NCBI GenBank assembly: GCA_937967875.1
Contig: CALBTQ010000470.1
Span: 1 to 9,896 of the forward strand
DNA: 9,896 nucleotides
Direction: 5' to 3'
Source: an uncultured Pseudomonadota bacterium
GTDB lineage: Bacteria > Lernaellota > Lernaellaia > Lernaellales > Lernaellaceae
Shown here: piece by piece, positions 1 to 5,760 of the stretch
Numbering within the stretch: position 1 is the first letter of the stretch
Layout of the letters: every line of letters begins with the position of its first letter
The notes under the pieces: model-generated
What the model saw: only the letters and a program-made list of their open reading frames with translations
Databases searched by the model: none
What the model was told of the DNA's origin: nothing
Translations under genes and position numbers: made by a program

Positions 1-153
1 CGGCCCGATGGCGTTGAGAAACAAGCGGCGCTCGCCGTCCTTTTTGACGAACAGGTGCCAGAAGCCGGCGCCCAGGTCGAAGCCGTCGAGGATTGCGTAG
101 CCGGTCAGCAACACGCCCACCAGCAAATACCAGACGATCTGCAAGGTAATCAT
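1..153 (-). CDS. cydB: Cytochrome bd ubiquinol oxidase subunit II, N-terminal part (runs off the window)
   Basis: This is the first 51 codons of subunit II of cytochrome bd, the membrane quinol oxidase that reduces O2 to water without pumping protons. The ATG is at 153-151, and the gene continues past the window edge. The visible protein opens with a hydrophobic first membrane segment (about residues 4-22). It carries the family hallmark GYAILDGFDLGAG at residues 18-30, followed by FWHLFVKKDGERR. The start codon overlaps the cydA stop in an ATGA arrangement (150-153). An AGGAGG ribosome binding site lies inside the cydA 3' end, about 8 bases upstream, so the two subunits are probably translationally coupled. 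Identity is secure from the hallmark motif and the position after cydA; nothing can be said about the missing C-terminal part. Confidence 0.95.
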   Translation of the reverse strand, partial: MITLQIVWYLLVGVLLTGYAILDGFDLGAGFWHLFVKKDGERRLFLNAIGP

Positions 154-1484
154 GACGCCACCTCCTCGGCTTCGGCGACCGGTTCCGGGCCTTTGATAAG
201 CGTCCGGCGCAACATGAACACCCAGAGGCCCAGCAACAGCGAGTAGATCAACGTGAAGAAGATGATCGAGGTCAGGATGTGTGCGGCGGGCACGGCCGGC
301 GAATAGCCGTCACGCGTGCGCAGCAGGCCGTAGACGATCCACGGCTGGCGGCCGACCTCGGCGGTGATCCAGCCCAGCAGGTTCGAGGCGATCGGCAGCG
401 GGATCGAAAACAGCGCAGCGTAATGGAACCACTTCGCGTCCCACAGCTTGTCGCGCCAGCGCAGGAACATCGCCAACGCGCTGAACAGCAGAAAATAAGC
501 ACCCAGGCCGACCATGAAATGGAACGGGAAAAAGGTCAGGAAGATCGGCGGACGCTCTTCGCGCGGCCATTCCTTGAGGCCCTTCATTTCGGCGTTCCAG
601 TCGCCGTAGACGCCGAAGCTCAGCAAGCCGGGCAGCTTGATCTCGAAGAGATTCTTTTCTGCCTCGGTGTCCGGCCAGCCGATGACCAGCAGCGGCGCGT
701 TGGTCTGCGTTTCCCACAGACCTTCCATCGCGGCCAGCTTGGTCGGCTGCGTCTTGGCCACCTGCACCGCGTGATGGTGCCCGGTCACCCACTGCGCGGC
801 CGCGGCGATCAGTGCGACGGTCATGGCGATGCGAAACGATTCCTTGGCGAAATCCAGATGCCGTTTCTTGATCAGGAAATACGCCGACAGGCCCATCATG
901 AAAAACGAACCGGCGATCAGCGTACCGACGATCACATGCTCGAAACGCGGCATCATCGAGGGATTGAAAACCGCGGCGGCGAAATCGACCAGCTCGGCGC
1001 GGCCCTCGACGATCCGGTAGCCGGTGGGCGTCTGCTGCCACGAATTGGCGACGATGATCCAGAACGCGGACATCGTCGTGCCGATCGCGACCATCAGCGA
1101 CGAAAACCAATGCACCTTGACCGACAGCCGCTTCCAGCCGAACAGCAACATGCCCAGGAAGGTCGACTCGAGGAAGAAGGCCATCAGCCCCTCGGCGGCG
1201 AGCGGCGCGCCGAAAATGTCGCCGACGAAGCGCGAGTAGTTGGCCCAGTTGGTGCCGAACTCGAACTCCATGACGATGCCGGTGGCCACGCCCACCGCGA
1301 AAGTCAGGGCGAAGATATGGATCCAAAAACGCGCCATCGCGCGATACAGCGGCCGGCCGGTGCGCAGATGTTTGGTCATGATCCAGAAGATCAACCAGCC
1401 CATGCCGATCGATAGTTGCGGATAGATGTAATGGAAACCGGCGGTCAGGGCGAACTGGATGCGCGAAAGGAATACCGCGTCCAA
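150..1484 (-). CDS. cydA: Cytochrome bd ubiquinol oxidase subunit I
   Basis: This is the quinol-oxidising, haem-carrying subunit of cytochrome bd, a high-affinity oxidase in the cytoplasmic membrane. It has 444 residues, against 522 in E. coli, so it is a short Q-loop type. Visible landmarks, with E. coli equivalents by alignment from memory, are H18 (H19, haem b595), E98 and E106 in the AEGLMAFFLEST stretch (E99, E107), H183 (H186, haem b558), K249 and E254 of the Q loop (K252, E257), M324 in MVGLG (M393, haem b558) and GRQPWIVYG at 378-386. The residue two before M324 is His, where E. coli has Arg391. The start is a TTG at 1484: it gives the usual N-terminus (DAVFLSRIQFALTAGFH) and has an AAAGGGGG ribosome binding site 6 bases upstream. 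The gene lies downstream of ftn, separated by a terminator, and overlaps cydB by 4 bases. Confidence 0.97.
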   Translation of the reverse strand: MDAVFLSRIQFALTAGFHYIYPQLSIGMGWLIFWIMTKHLRTGRPLYRAMARFWIHIFALTFAVGVATGIVMEFEFGTNWANYSRFVGDIFGAPLAAEGLMAFFLESTFLGMLLFGWKRLSVKVHWFSSLMVAIGTTMSAFWIIVANSWQQTPTGYRIVEGRAELVDFAAAVFNPSMMPRFEHVIVGTLIAGSFFMMGLSAYFLIKKRHLDFAKESFRIAMTVALIAAAAQWVTGHHHAVQVAKTQPTKLAAMEGLWETQTNAPLLVIGWPDTEAEKNLFEIKLPGLLSFGVYGDWNAEMKGLKEWPREERPPIFLTFFPFHFMVGLGAYFLLFSALAMFLRWRDKLWDAKWFHYAALFSIPLPIASNLLGWITAEVGRQPWIVYGLLRTRDGYSPAVPAAHILTSIIFFTLIYSLLLGLWVFMLRRTLIKGPEPVAEAEEVAS

Positions 1485-1519
1485 GGCAAGCCCCCTTTCT
1501 GACGGTCGATGCGATTGTG

Positions 1520-1555
1520 AAAAAGCCCGCCGATCCCACTAGGCGGGATCGGCGG
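1520..1555 (-). terminator. Intrinsic terminator after the ferritin gene
   Basis: A perfect 11-bp stem (1545-1555 paired with 1527-1537) with a 7-base loop. On the minus strand the stem is followed by GC and then five T residues (1524-1520). It sits 16 bases past the ferritin stop codon and would end the perR-to-ftn transcript. It lies only about 35 bases before the cydA start, so read-through, or a promoter overlapping the hairpin, must supply cydAB transcription. Confidence 0.85.
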
Positions 1556-1571
1556 ACACAGCTTTGTTTGA

Positions 1572-2078
1572 TCAGCCGGCGGGGTTGAACGTCCGCCCCT
1601 TCAACGCATGGTTGAGCATGAACAAGCCGTTGACGCTCTTCTCGATCATTTTCAACTGCTGAACGATATCGTCGGTCTGTTTTTCCTCTTCCACCTGTTC
1701 CTCGATAAACCACTGCAGGAACTGGAAGGTGGCGCGATCGCCTTCTTTCTCAGCGAGTTCGACCAGCTTGTAAATACGATCGGTGACCACGGTTTCATGT
1801 TTGTAGGCCGCTTGGAACACCTCGAGCATGCTCGCGTATTCGGCCTGCGGCTTGGGCACCGCGTCGAACACGGCCACGCCGCCGCGGTCGATGATGAAGT
1901 CGTGGAATTTCTTGGCGTGGATCATCGTCTCTTCGAGGAACTGCACGCGCAGCCAATTGGCGAAGCCGCCCATGTTCTGCGATTCGGCCCAGGCCGCCAT
2001 GGCCAGGTAGATATAGCCGGAATAGGCCTCGAAGTTCATTTGATCGTTGAGCGCTTTTTCGATTTTTTTCTTAAGCAT
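1572..2078 (-). CDS. ftnA: Bacterial non-haem ferritin
   Basis: A 168-residue ferritin that oxidises Fe(II) and stores it as a mineral inside a 24-subunit shell in the cytoplasm. The four-helix ferritin pattern is clear. E17 and Y24 lie on helix A, E49/E50 and H54 on helix B, E95 on helix C, and Q128 and E131 in the EEQVEEE stretch of helix D. E. coli FtnA has the equivalent residues at 17, 50, 53, 94, 127 and 130. Here everything after E50 is shifted by one, so the usual ExxH is ExxxH, a probable one-residue insertion beside the ferroxidase site. The ATG at 2078 has an AAGGG ribosome binding site about 7 bases upstream, and the desulfoferrodoxin stop lies only 3 bases before the start. Co-transcription with superoxide reductase fits removal of Fenton-active iron. 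It ends at a strong terminator. Confidence 0.95.
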   Translation of the reverse strand: MLKKKIEKALNDQMNFEAYSGYIYLAMAAWAESQNMGGFANWLRVQFLEETMIHAKKFHDFIIDRGGVAVFDAVPKPQAEYASMLEVFQAAYKHETVVTDRIYKLVELAEKEGDRATFQFLQWFIEEQVEEEKQTDDIVQQLKMIEKSVNGLFMLNHALKGRTFNPAG

Positions 2079-2081
2079 GAC

Positions 2082-2456
2082 TTATCCCTTCCATAGACCG
2101 TGAATGTTGCAGAATTCACGAGCCCACACGTTGTCGGCCTTGACCGCGAAGAAGGCCTCGGGCGCGTCGCCGGGCTTGAGGTATTTGCGGTAGACCATGT
2201 CCTCGGTGTGCAACTCGATGAACTGAATGTAATGCGCATCCAACATCGGATGCGCGACGGAGCCGACTTTGACCAGGTAGCCGTCCGCCTGTTTTTCGAT
2301 CAGCGGGACGTGCTTTTCGGTTGTCGCGTCGGCCGTTTGTTCTTCCAATTTGGTCATCGGTTCGCCGCATCAGTGTAAGTTCTCGCACTCACCGGCGATC
2401 ACGATTTCGACGAGCGTGCCCTTTTCGCATTGGTAAACCCTATTTTGCTGACTCAT
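2082..2456 (-). CDS. dfx: Desulfoferrodoxin (superoxide reductase) with an in-frame TGA at residue 29
   Basis: Superoxide reductase reduces superoxide to hydrogen peroxide in the cytoplasm using a ferrous His4Cys site and electrons from rubredoxin. Read from the ATG at 2456, which has a perfect GGAGG 8 bases upstream, the frame encodes 124 positions, near the usual 125-126. Center II is intact: E47, K48, H49, H69, H75, C116 and H119, the same numbers I recall for Desulfarculus (Desulfovibrio) baarsii. The N-terminal desulforedoxin domain has C10, C24 and C30, but G13 replaces the usual second Cys. Codon 29, normally the first Cys of CCGEPM, is TGA. The conserved Met34 of that motif could be an internal start at 2357, giving a 91-residue center-II-only protein with a poor ribosome binding site. 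So the product is a selenoprotein, a shortened enzyme, or a sequencing artefact. The family call is secure; how it is expressed is open. Confidence 0.9.
2370..2372 (-). other. In-frame TGA at the conserved Cys29 position of desulfoferrodoxin
   Basis: The codons around it read Asn-Leu-His-TGA-Cys-Gly-Glu-Pro-Met, against the family's Leu-Val-Cys-Cys-Gly-Glu-Pro-Met. Both flanks stay in the same frame and match the family, so no frameshift is involved. TGC to TGA needs only one base change. Confidence 0.95.
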
Positions 2457-2510
2457 GATTCAATCCTCCAAGCAAATAAACGGTTGCCTCCCCCGCCCGA
2501 AGCGACCGCT

Positions 2511-2669
2511 TTACTCGGCCGGTTCGAACTGGTCTTTTTCCGCGCCGCACACCGGGCAAACCCAGTCTTCGGGCAGATCGGCGAACTGCGTACCCGGATC
2601 CACCCCGTTGTCGGGATCGCCGGCGGCCGGATCATAAATGTAGCCACAAACCATGCATTCGTACTTCAT
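2511..2669 (-). CDS. Rubredoxin
   Basis: A 52-residue rubredoxin, a small cytoplasmic Fe(Cys)4 electron carrier. The two ligand pairs are C5-x2-C8 (CMVCGY) and C38-x2-C41 (CPVCGA). Conserved aromatic residues and the [15 protein letters not shown] loop are present, which is the normal size and sequence for the family. The ATG at 2669 has an AGGAG ribosome binding site 7 bases upstream; the stop is TAA at 2511-2513. It lies between the ferritin-like gene (36 bases upstream) and desulfoferrodoxin (54 bases downstream). In anaerobes rubredoxin is the usual electron donor to superoxide reductase and rubrerythrin, both in this cluster, so that role is a strong inference from position. Confidence 0.97.
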   Translation of the reverse strand: MKYECMVCGYIYDPAAGDPDNGVDPGTQFADLPEDWVCPVCGAEKDQFEPAE

Positions 2670-2705
2670 CTCAATTCTCCTACTCAAAAAGTGGATCGCG
2701 TTTCG

Positions 2706-3194
2706 TTATTCACCCCATGCCCACATTCCTTTGTTGGAAAGGGCATAAAACTGATCTTCCAGTATACGAAGATGTTTTTCCTCTTCCGTCGCCATGCGGC
2801 GCAACATTTGCTGCGCTTGCTCGTTGACGGCTTTTTCCGCCAAGGTGAGATAGGACTGTTGCGCATGACGTTCCGCCTCGATCGCCACTTGCAGAATGTC
2901 AATCGACGATTTGAGCTGCTCGATGGACAGGGTCGCCGCCGGCACACCGGGTCGATAGCCGCGAAACTCCATGCCGGCATAGCCGGAAAACCGGCCGACG
3001 CTATGCGTGCTAAGCCACTGTTTGAGCGTCTCGAAATGACGTTTTTCAAAGTCGGCGAGTTGCGTAAACAAATCCTTCGCCCGCTCATCGATGGCTTTAC
3101 CGGCGGCCGTCAGATAATAGTTATACGCTTCCCATTCCGCGTCGCGGGCCACCTCGACTGCCGCGATCAATTCGGCATCGGCTACGGAACTCAT
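2706..3194 (-). CDS. Ferritin-like di-iron protein, rubrerythrin-related, without a rubredoxin domain
   Basis: A 162-residue four-helix protein of the rubrerythrin/COG1633-like ferritin superfamily. Di-iron ligands fall in the expected repeat: E20 or E22 on the first helix, E50-x2-H53 (FEKRH), E106 or E108 on the third helix, and E138-x2-H141 (EEEKH). There is no C-terminal Cys4 domain, so unlike the neighbouring rubrerythrin it must get electrons from elsewhere, perhaps the adjacent rubredoxin. Peroxide reduction or iron handling is likely by association but is not shown by the sequence. I chose the ATG at 3194 because AAGGAG lies about 7 bases upstream. An open frame continues to 3257, but it would overlap the rubrerythrin coding region and gives an unrelated N-terminus. 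It starts 14 bases after the rubrerythrin stop. Its codons look more AT-rich than those of cydA. Confidence 0.85.
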   Translation of the reverse strand: MSSVADAELIAAVEVARDAEWEAYNYYLTAAGKAIDERAKDLFTQLADFEKRHFETLKQWLSTHSVGRFSGYAGMEFRGYRPGVPAATLSIEQLKSSIDILQVAIEAERHAQQSYLTLAEKAVNEQAQQMLRRMATEEEKHLRILEDQFYALSNKGMWAWGE

Positions 3195-3208
3195 GCACAA
3201 CTCCTTGT

Positions 3209-3784
3209 TTACCAGTTTTCGCCAAGCAGTTCGAAATACGCCTGCGGATGCGCGCACGCCGGGCAGGCGGTCGGCGCTTCAACGCCCACGTGCAGGTAAC
3301 CGCAATTCAGGCAACGCCAGACGACTTCCTGGTCTTTCTTGAACACCTTGCCCGCTTCGATGTTCTTCAACAGATCGAGGTACCGTTTTTCGTGCTGCTT
3401 TTCGGCGATGCTGACTGCGTCGAACAGCTTGGCGACGTTCTCGAAGCCCTCTTCCCGCGCGGTTTTGGCGAACGCGGGATACAGGTCGGTCCATTCCTCG
3501 TGCTCGCCGCCCGCCGCCGCTTTCAGGTTTTCGGCGGTCGTGCCGATCACGCCGGCGGGGAACATCGCTTCGATTTCCACCATGCCGCCTTCAAGGAACT
3601 TGAAAAAACGCTTGGCGTGTTCTTTTTCCTGGTCGGCCGTTTCTTCGAAAATCTTGGAGATCTGCACGAACCCTTCCTTCTTCGCCTGGCTGGCGAAATA
3701 GGTGTAACGGTTGCGCGCCTGGGACTCGCCGGCAAAAGCGGCCAATAGATTCTTCTCGGTTTTGGTGCCTTTCACACTAGCCAT
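3209..3784 (-). CDS. rbr: Rubrerythrin
   Basis: A 191-residue rubrerythrin, a cytoplasmic peroxidase that reduces H2O2 to water in anaerobes. Its length matches Desulfovibrio vulgaris Rbr and so do the key positions. Di-iron ligands are E20, E53, H56, E94, E97, E128 and H131. The C-terminal rubredoxin-like FeCys4 site is C158, C161, C174 and C177. The N-terminus [24 protein letters not shown] is spread over residues 3-26 and is typical of the family. The start is the ATG at 3784, with AAAGGAG 5 bases upstream; a TTG 15 bases further out would place that ribosome binding site inside the gene. It follows perR by 69 bases and precedes the ferritin-like gene by 14. I see no convincing promoter or Fur/PerR box in the 69-base gap, so transcription from the perR promoter is likely. 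Confidence 0.97.
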   Translation of the reverse strand: MASVKGTKTEKNLLAAFAGESQARNRYTYFASQAKKEGFVQISKIFEETADQEKEHAKRFFKFLEGGMVEIEAMFPAGVIGTTAENLKAAAGGEHEEWTDLYPAFAKTAREEGFENVAKLFDAVSIAEKQHEKRYLDLLKNIEAGKVFKKDQEVVWRCLNCGYLHVGVEAPTACPACAHPQAYFELLGENW

Positions 3785-3853
3785 GATCGCTCCTTTCAAA
3801 TTTTACTTATTTTGTCCCACTAACATATCGTTCGTAACCCGCGGACGGGCTTG

Positions 3854-4279
3854 TTACCCATCGTGCTTTTCGTTTGTGTTTTTCTCTTTGCGCTGACATT
3901 GCGGACAAATGCCGAACCACTTGGTTCGATGTCCCAAAACCCGATAATCCGTCTGAATATGTACATCGTAGGCATCCTTCAGGGTCGATTCAACCGGAAA
4001 ATCGTCGACACGCCCGCATTCGACGCAAAAAATGTGAAAATGATCGTCCATATCGGCATCGAAGCGCTTGGAACTGCCGGTATGCTCGATCTTGCGAATA
4101 ATCTCCCGCTCCGCCAGCCATTCGAGATTGCGATAAACTGTAGCCAGACTGATCTTCGGCAGCCGTTTGCGCACCCGCTCGTAGAGTTCGTCGGCCGTCG
4201 GATGCATCCGGGTCTTGCGCAACTCTTCCAGAACGATTTCGCGCTGTTTGGTCATGCGTTCTTTATGAATATCGGCCAC
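3854..4279 (-). CDS. perR: Fur-family transcriptional regulator with a PerR-type metal site
   Basis: A 141-residue DNA-binding repressor that uses Fe(II) or Mn(II) to sense peroxide. Aligned without gaps to B. subtilis PerR (offset 11), all five regulatory-metal ligands are present: H26 (H37), D74 (D85), H80 (H91), H82 (H93) and D93 (D104). The Asp at D104 separates PerR from Fur, which has Glu there. The structural zinc Cys pairs are C85/C88 and C125/C128. The recognition helix SLATVYRNLEWL carries R50 at the position of PerR Asn61, where Fur proteins have Arg. The start is taken as GTG at 4279, with a weak GAG 9 bases upstream; the alternative ATG at 4255 has no ribosome binding site, and a stop lies in frame upstream. 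A sigma70-like promoter with a Fur box precedes it, which suggests autoregulation. It heads the rubrerythrin-to-ferritin operon. Confidence 0.92.
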   Translation of the reverse strand: MADIHKERMTKQREIVLEELRKTRMHPTADELYERVRKRLPKISLATVYRNLEWLAEREIIRKIEHTGSSKRFDADMDDHFHIFCVECGRVDDFPVESTLKDAYDVHIQTDYRVLGHRTKWFGICPQCQRKEKNTNEKHDG

Positions 4280-4307
4280 TTCTTTTATCTCGAATTCTTC
4301 GATTTAT

Positions 4308-4326
4308 GAAAATGATAATCATTACT
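4308..4326. promoter_or_regulatory. Fur box upstream of the perR-type gene
   Basis: The 19 bases GAAAATGATAATCATTACT match the E. coli Fur consensus GATAATGATAATCATTATC at 16 of 19 positions. The core at 4311-4323 is an AATGAT-A-ATCATT inverted repeat. It lies 8 bases past the -10 of the predicted promoter, over the expected transcription start, and about 28 bases before the GTG start, a typical repressing position. It does not match the B. subtilis PerR box (TTATAATNATTATAA) well. Confidence 0.85.
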
Positions 4327-4334
4327 AATAAGGG

Positions 4335-4363
4335 TGTATACATCGAAGCGGCGAGCTTGTCAA
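4335..4363 (-). promoter_or_regulatory. Sigma70-like promoter for the perR-rbr operon
   Basis: On the minus strand there is a perfect -35 TTGACA (4363-4358), a 17-base spacer, and a TATACA -10 (4340-4335; four of six match TATAAT). An A/T-rich stretch (AAAAATATTT) just upstream of the -35 could act as an UP element. It starts 12 bases past the stop of the UPF0316 gene, with the Fur box immediately downstream. Confidence 0.75.
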
Positions 4364-4375
4364 ATATTTTTCTTG

Positions 4376-4900
4376 TTACTTACGTTTAATTTTGTGCCAG
4401 TAACCGCGATACACGAAATGCGCCTCGCCGGTGGTGATGAAGGCATTGGCGTCGGTGTCTTTAACCACTTGCATTAAATAGGGAAAATCGCGGCGGCGAA
4501 TGGTGGAATGGATGATGTGGACCAGACCGTCCTTGCCCCGGCCGATCGTTTCGGTGACGCCGAATCCCACGTCGCGCAAAGCCGTGGAGATTTCCGACCA
4601 GGACTCACGACTGATGATCGAGACGGCGGTGTTGCCTGGGGCCAGCCAATTTTCGATGGTGATGCCCAGCACGACGCCGGCGCCGAAACCCAGGCAATAA
4701 CCGAGGAACCGCGGGGGATCGTTCGCCGAATTGACGACCTTGGAGATGGCGACGAGGAAGACGCCGACCTCGACCGCGCCCAGCGCGCCGGCCAGATACT
4801 TGCGCCCGCGCACCGTGTAGAGCATGCGCAAGGTGCCCATGCTCACGTCGATGACGCGACAACAGAAGATAAACAAAAATGCGCCGATGGCCGACAGCAT
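4376..4900 (-). CDS. UPF0316 family membrane protein (DUF5698 plus DUF2179)
   Basis: A 174-residue membrane protein of the UPF0316 type (B. subtilis YebE-like), of unknown function. It has three hydrophobic segments, at about residues 3-20, 36-54 and 64-84. The family signature RVIDVSMGTLRMLYTVRGRK runs through 15-34 (DVS..GTLR), and GFGAGVVLGITIEN is at 71-84. The soluble C-terminal part (about 92-162) resembles a DUF2179 domain, with the pattern RGKDGLVHIIHSTIRRRD. The start is the ATG at 4900, which has a full AAGGAGG 5 bases upstream; the frame stays open to 4942, but without such a site. No terminator follows, so its transcripts may run into perR. Any link to oxidative stress is only positional. 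Confidence 0.88.
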   Translation of the reverse strand: MLSAIGAFLFIFCCRVIDVSMGTLRMLYTVRGRKYLAGALGAVEVGVFLVAISKVVNSANDPPRFLGYCLGFGAGVVLGITIENWLAPGNTAVSIISRESWSEISTALRDVGFGVTETIGRGKDGLVHIIHSTIRRRDFPYLMQVVKDTDANAFITTGEAHFVYRGYWHKIKRK

Positions 4901-4932
4901 GGCATCCTCCTTCCCGCCCACGCGGGCGCCCG

Positions 4933-4961
4933 ATTCCAGCAAATCGAATCGGCTGTGTCAA
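4933..4961 (-). promoter_or_regulatory. Putative promoter of the UPF0316 gene
   Basis: On the minus strand there is a perfect TTGACA (4961-4956), a 17-base spacer, and TGGAAT (4938-4933; four of six match TATAAT). The expected transcription start is about 26 bases before the ATG at 4900. The divergent gap 4901-5121 must also hold the udk promoter. I see no convincing -35/-10 pair on the plus strand there, only an AT-rich patch around 5051-5063. Confidence 0.55.
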
Positions 4962-5121
4962 CACCGTTTATACCGTAATCCGCGATATTTTTCCCGCGTG
5001 CAATGAGCGCAATTACGATTTGGGACTAGGCGGAGCCCGAGCGATCTGTTAGCATTATTTTTTCAGTGCGGCGTGAACGTAACGACTTCCAGCGCGAACG
5101 TTTGGGAAACGGGAAACGACT

Positions 5122-5760
5122 ATGTCCGAACGGAAATTGATTATCGGCATCAGCGGGGGCACCGGTTCGGGAAAAACCTCGGTGGCGCGCGGTCTGCAAC
5201 GCCAGCTCGGGGCCGAGCACGTCGTCGTGGTGTACCAGGACAGCTACTATCGCGATCGCAGCGATCTGAACGCCGACGAACGCGCACTGATCAACTACGA
5301 CCATCCCGACGCGATCGACACGCAATTGTTGTGCGAGCATCTGCGGAGCCTGGGCCGCGGCGAAGCGATCGAGGAGCCGATCTACGATTTCGTCACCCAC
5401 CTGCGCCAATCGCACTCGCGGTTGATCGAACCGCGCGACGTGATCATCTGCGAGGGCATTCTGATTCTGGCGATCCCGGAAATCCGCGACCTGTGCGACA
5501 TTAAAATTTTCGTACAGACCGACGACGACATCCGTTTCATTCGTCGTTTGCGGCGCGACATCCGCGACCGCGGGCGCTCGGTGGATTCGGTGATCGAGCA
5601 GTACATCAACCAGGTGCGGCCGATGCACAGCGCCTTCGTCGAGCCGAGCCGGCGCTACGCCGACTTGATCGTCCCCGAGGGCGGCAAAAACGCCGTCGCA
5701 CTGGGAGTGATCGCCGCGCGCATCCGCGACGACCTGAACCATCGGGGAGTTAAACGGTGA
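5122..5760 (+). CDS. udk: Uridine kinase
   Basis: A 212-residue cytoplasmic enzyme that phosphorylates uridine (and usually cytidine) with ATP or GTP in pyrimidine salvage. The P-loop is GGTGSGKT at residues 12-19. Other family landmarks are YQDSYY (38-43), NYDHPDAID (58-66) in the nucleoside-binding region, PIYDF (86-90), the EG pair at 111-112, and the Arg-rich lid RRLRRDIRDRGR (141-152). Length is normal for Udk. The ATG at 5122 has only a weak GGGAAAC upstream site. The stop TGA overlaps the GTG of the next gene (5757-5760), so it is likely the first gene of a four-gene operon with the glycosidase and glycosyltransferase. A PRK/Udk relative with a different substrate cannot be excluded, but the YDHPDAID and PIYDF motifs favour Udk. 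Confidence 0.92.
   Translation: MSERKLIIGISGGTGSGKTSVARGLQRQLGAEHVVVVYQDSYYRDRSDLNADERALINYDHPDAIDTQLLCEHLRSLGRGEAIEEPIYDFVTHLRQSHSRLIEPRDVIICEGILILAIPEIRDLCDIKIFVQTDDDIRFIRRLRRDIRDRGRSVDSVIEQYINQVRPMHSAFVEPSRRYADLIVPEGGKNAVALGVIAARIRDDLNHRGVKR

Noticed and set aside
279..1415. Long plus-strand open frame (378 codons) opposite cydA
   Set aside because: It lies antisense to a clear CydA. Its composition (rich in Arg, Gln, His, Asp) is that of a mirror frame of a GC-rich gene, and it has no recognisable motif.
2345..2360. The hairpin after the TGA listed as a definite SECIS element
   Set aside because: The upper stem is only five pairs with one G-U pair, and the loop is slightly too close to the UGA. 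I kept it as weak support inside a finding rather than as a feature.
2706..3257. Longer version of the ferritin-like gene starting at 3257
   Set aside because: It would overlap the rubrerythrin Cys4 coding end by 49 bases. The extra 21 residues resemble nothing, and the ATG at 3194 has an excellent ribosome binding site.
2430..3299. Plus-strand open frame (289 codons) opposite rubredoxin and the ferritin-like gene
   Set aside because: It overlaps at least two well-supported minus-strand genes with good ribosome binding sites and has no family features of its own.
3834..3857. Inverted repeat at the end of perR (GTAA/TTAC and CCCG/CGGG) as a terminator
   Set aside because: The stem is short, has a four-base bulge on one side and is not followed by a T-run, so it is not a convincing terminator.
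5026..5742. Minus-strand open frame (238 codons) opposite udk
   Set aside because: It is antisense to a uridine kinase with all its motifs; the His/Asp/Val-rich translation has no recognisable domain.
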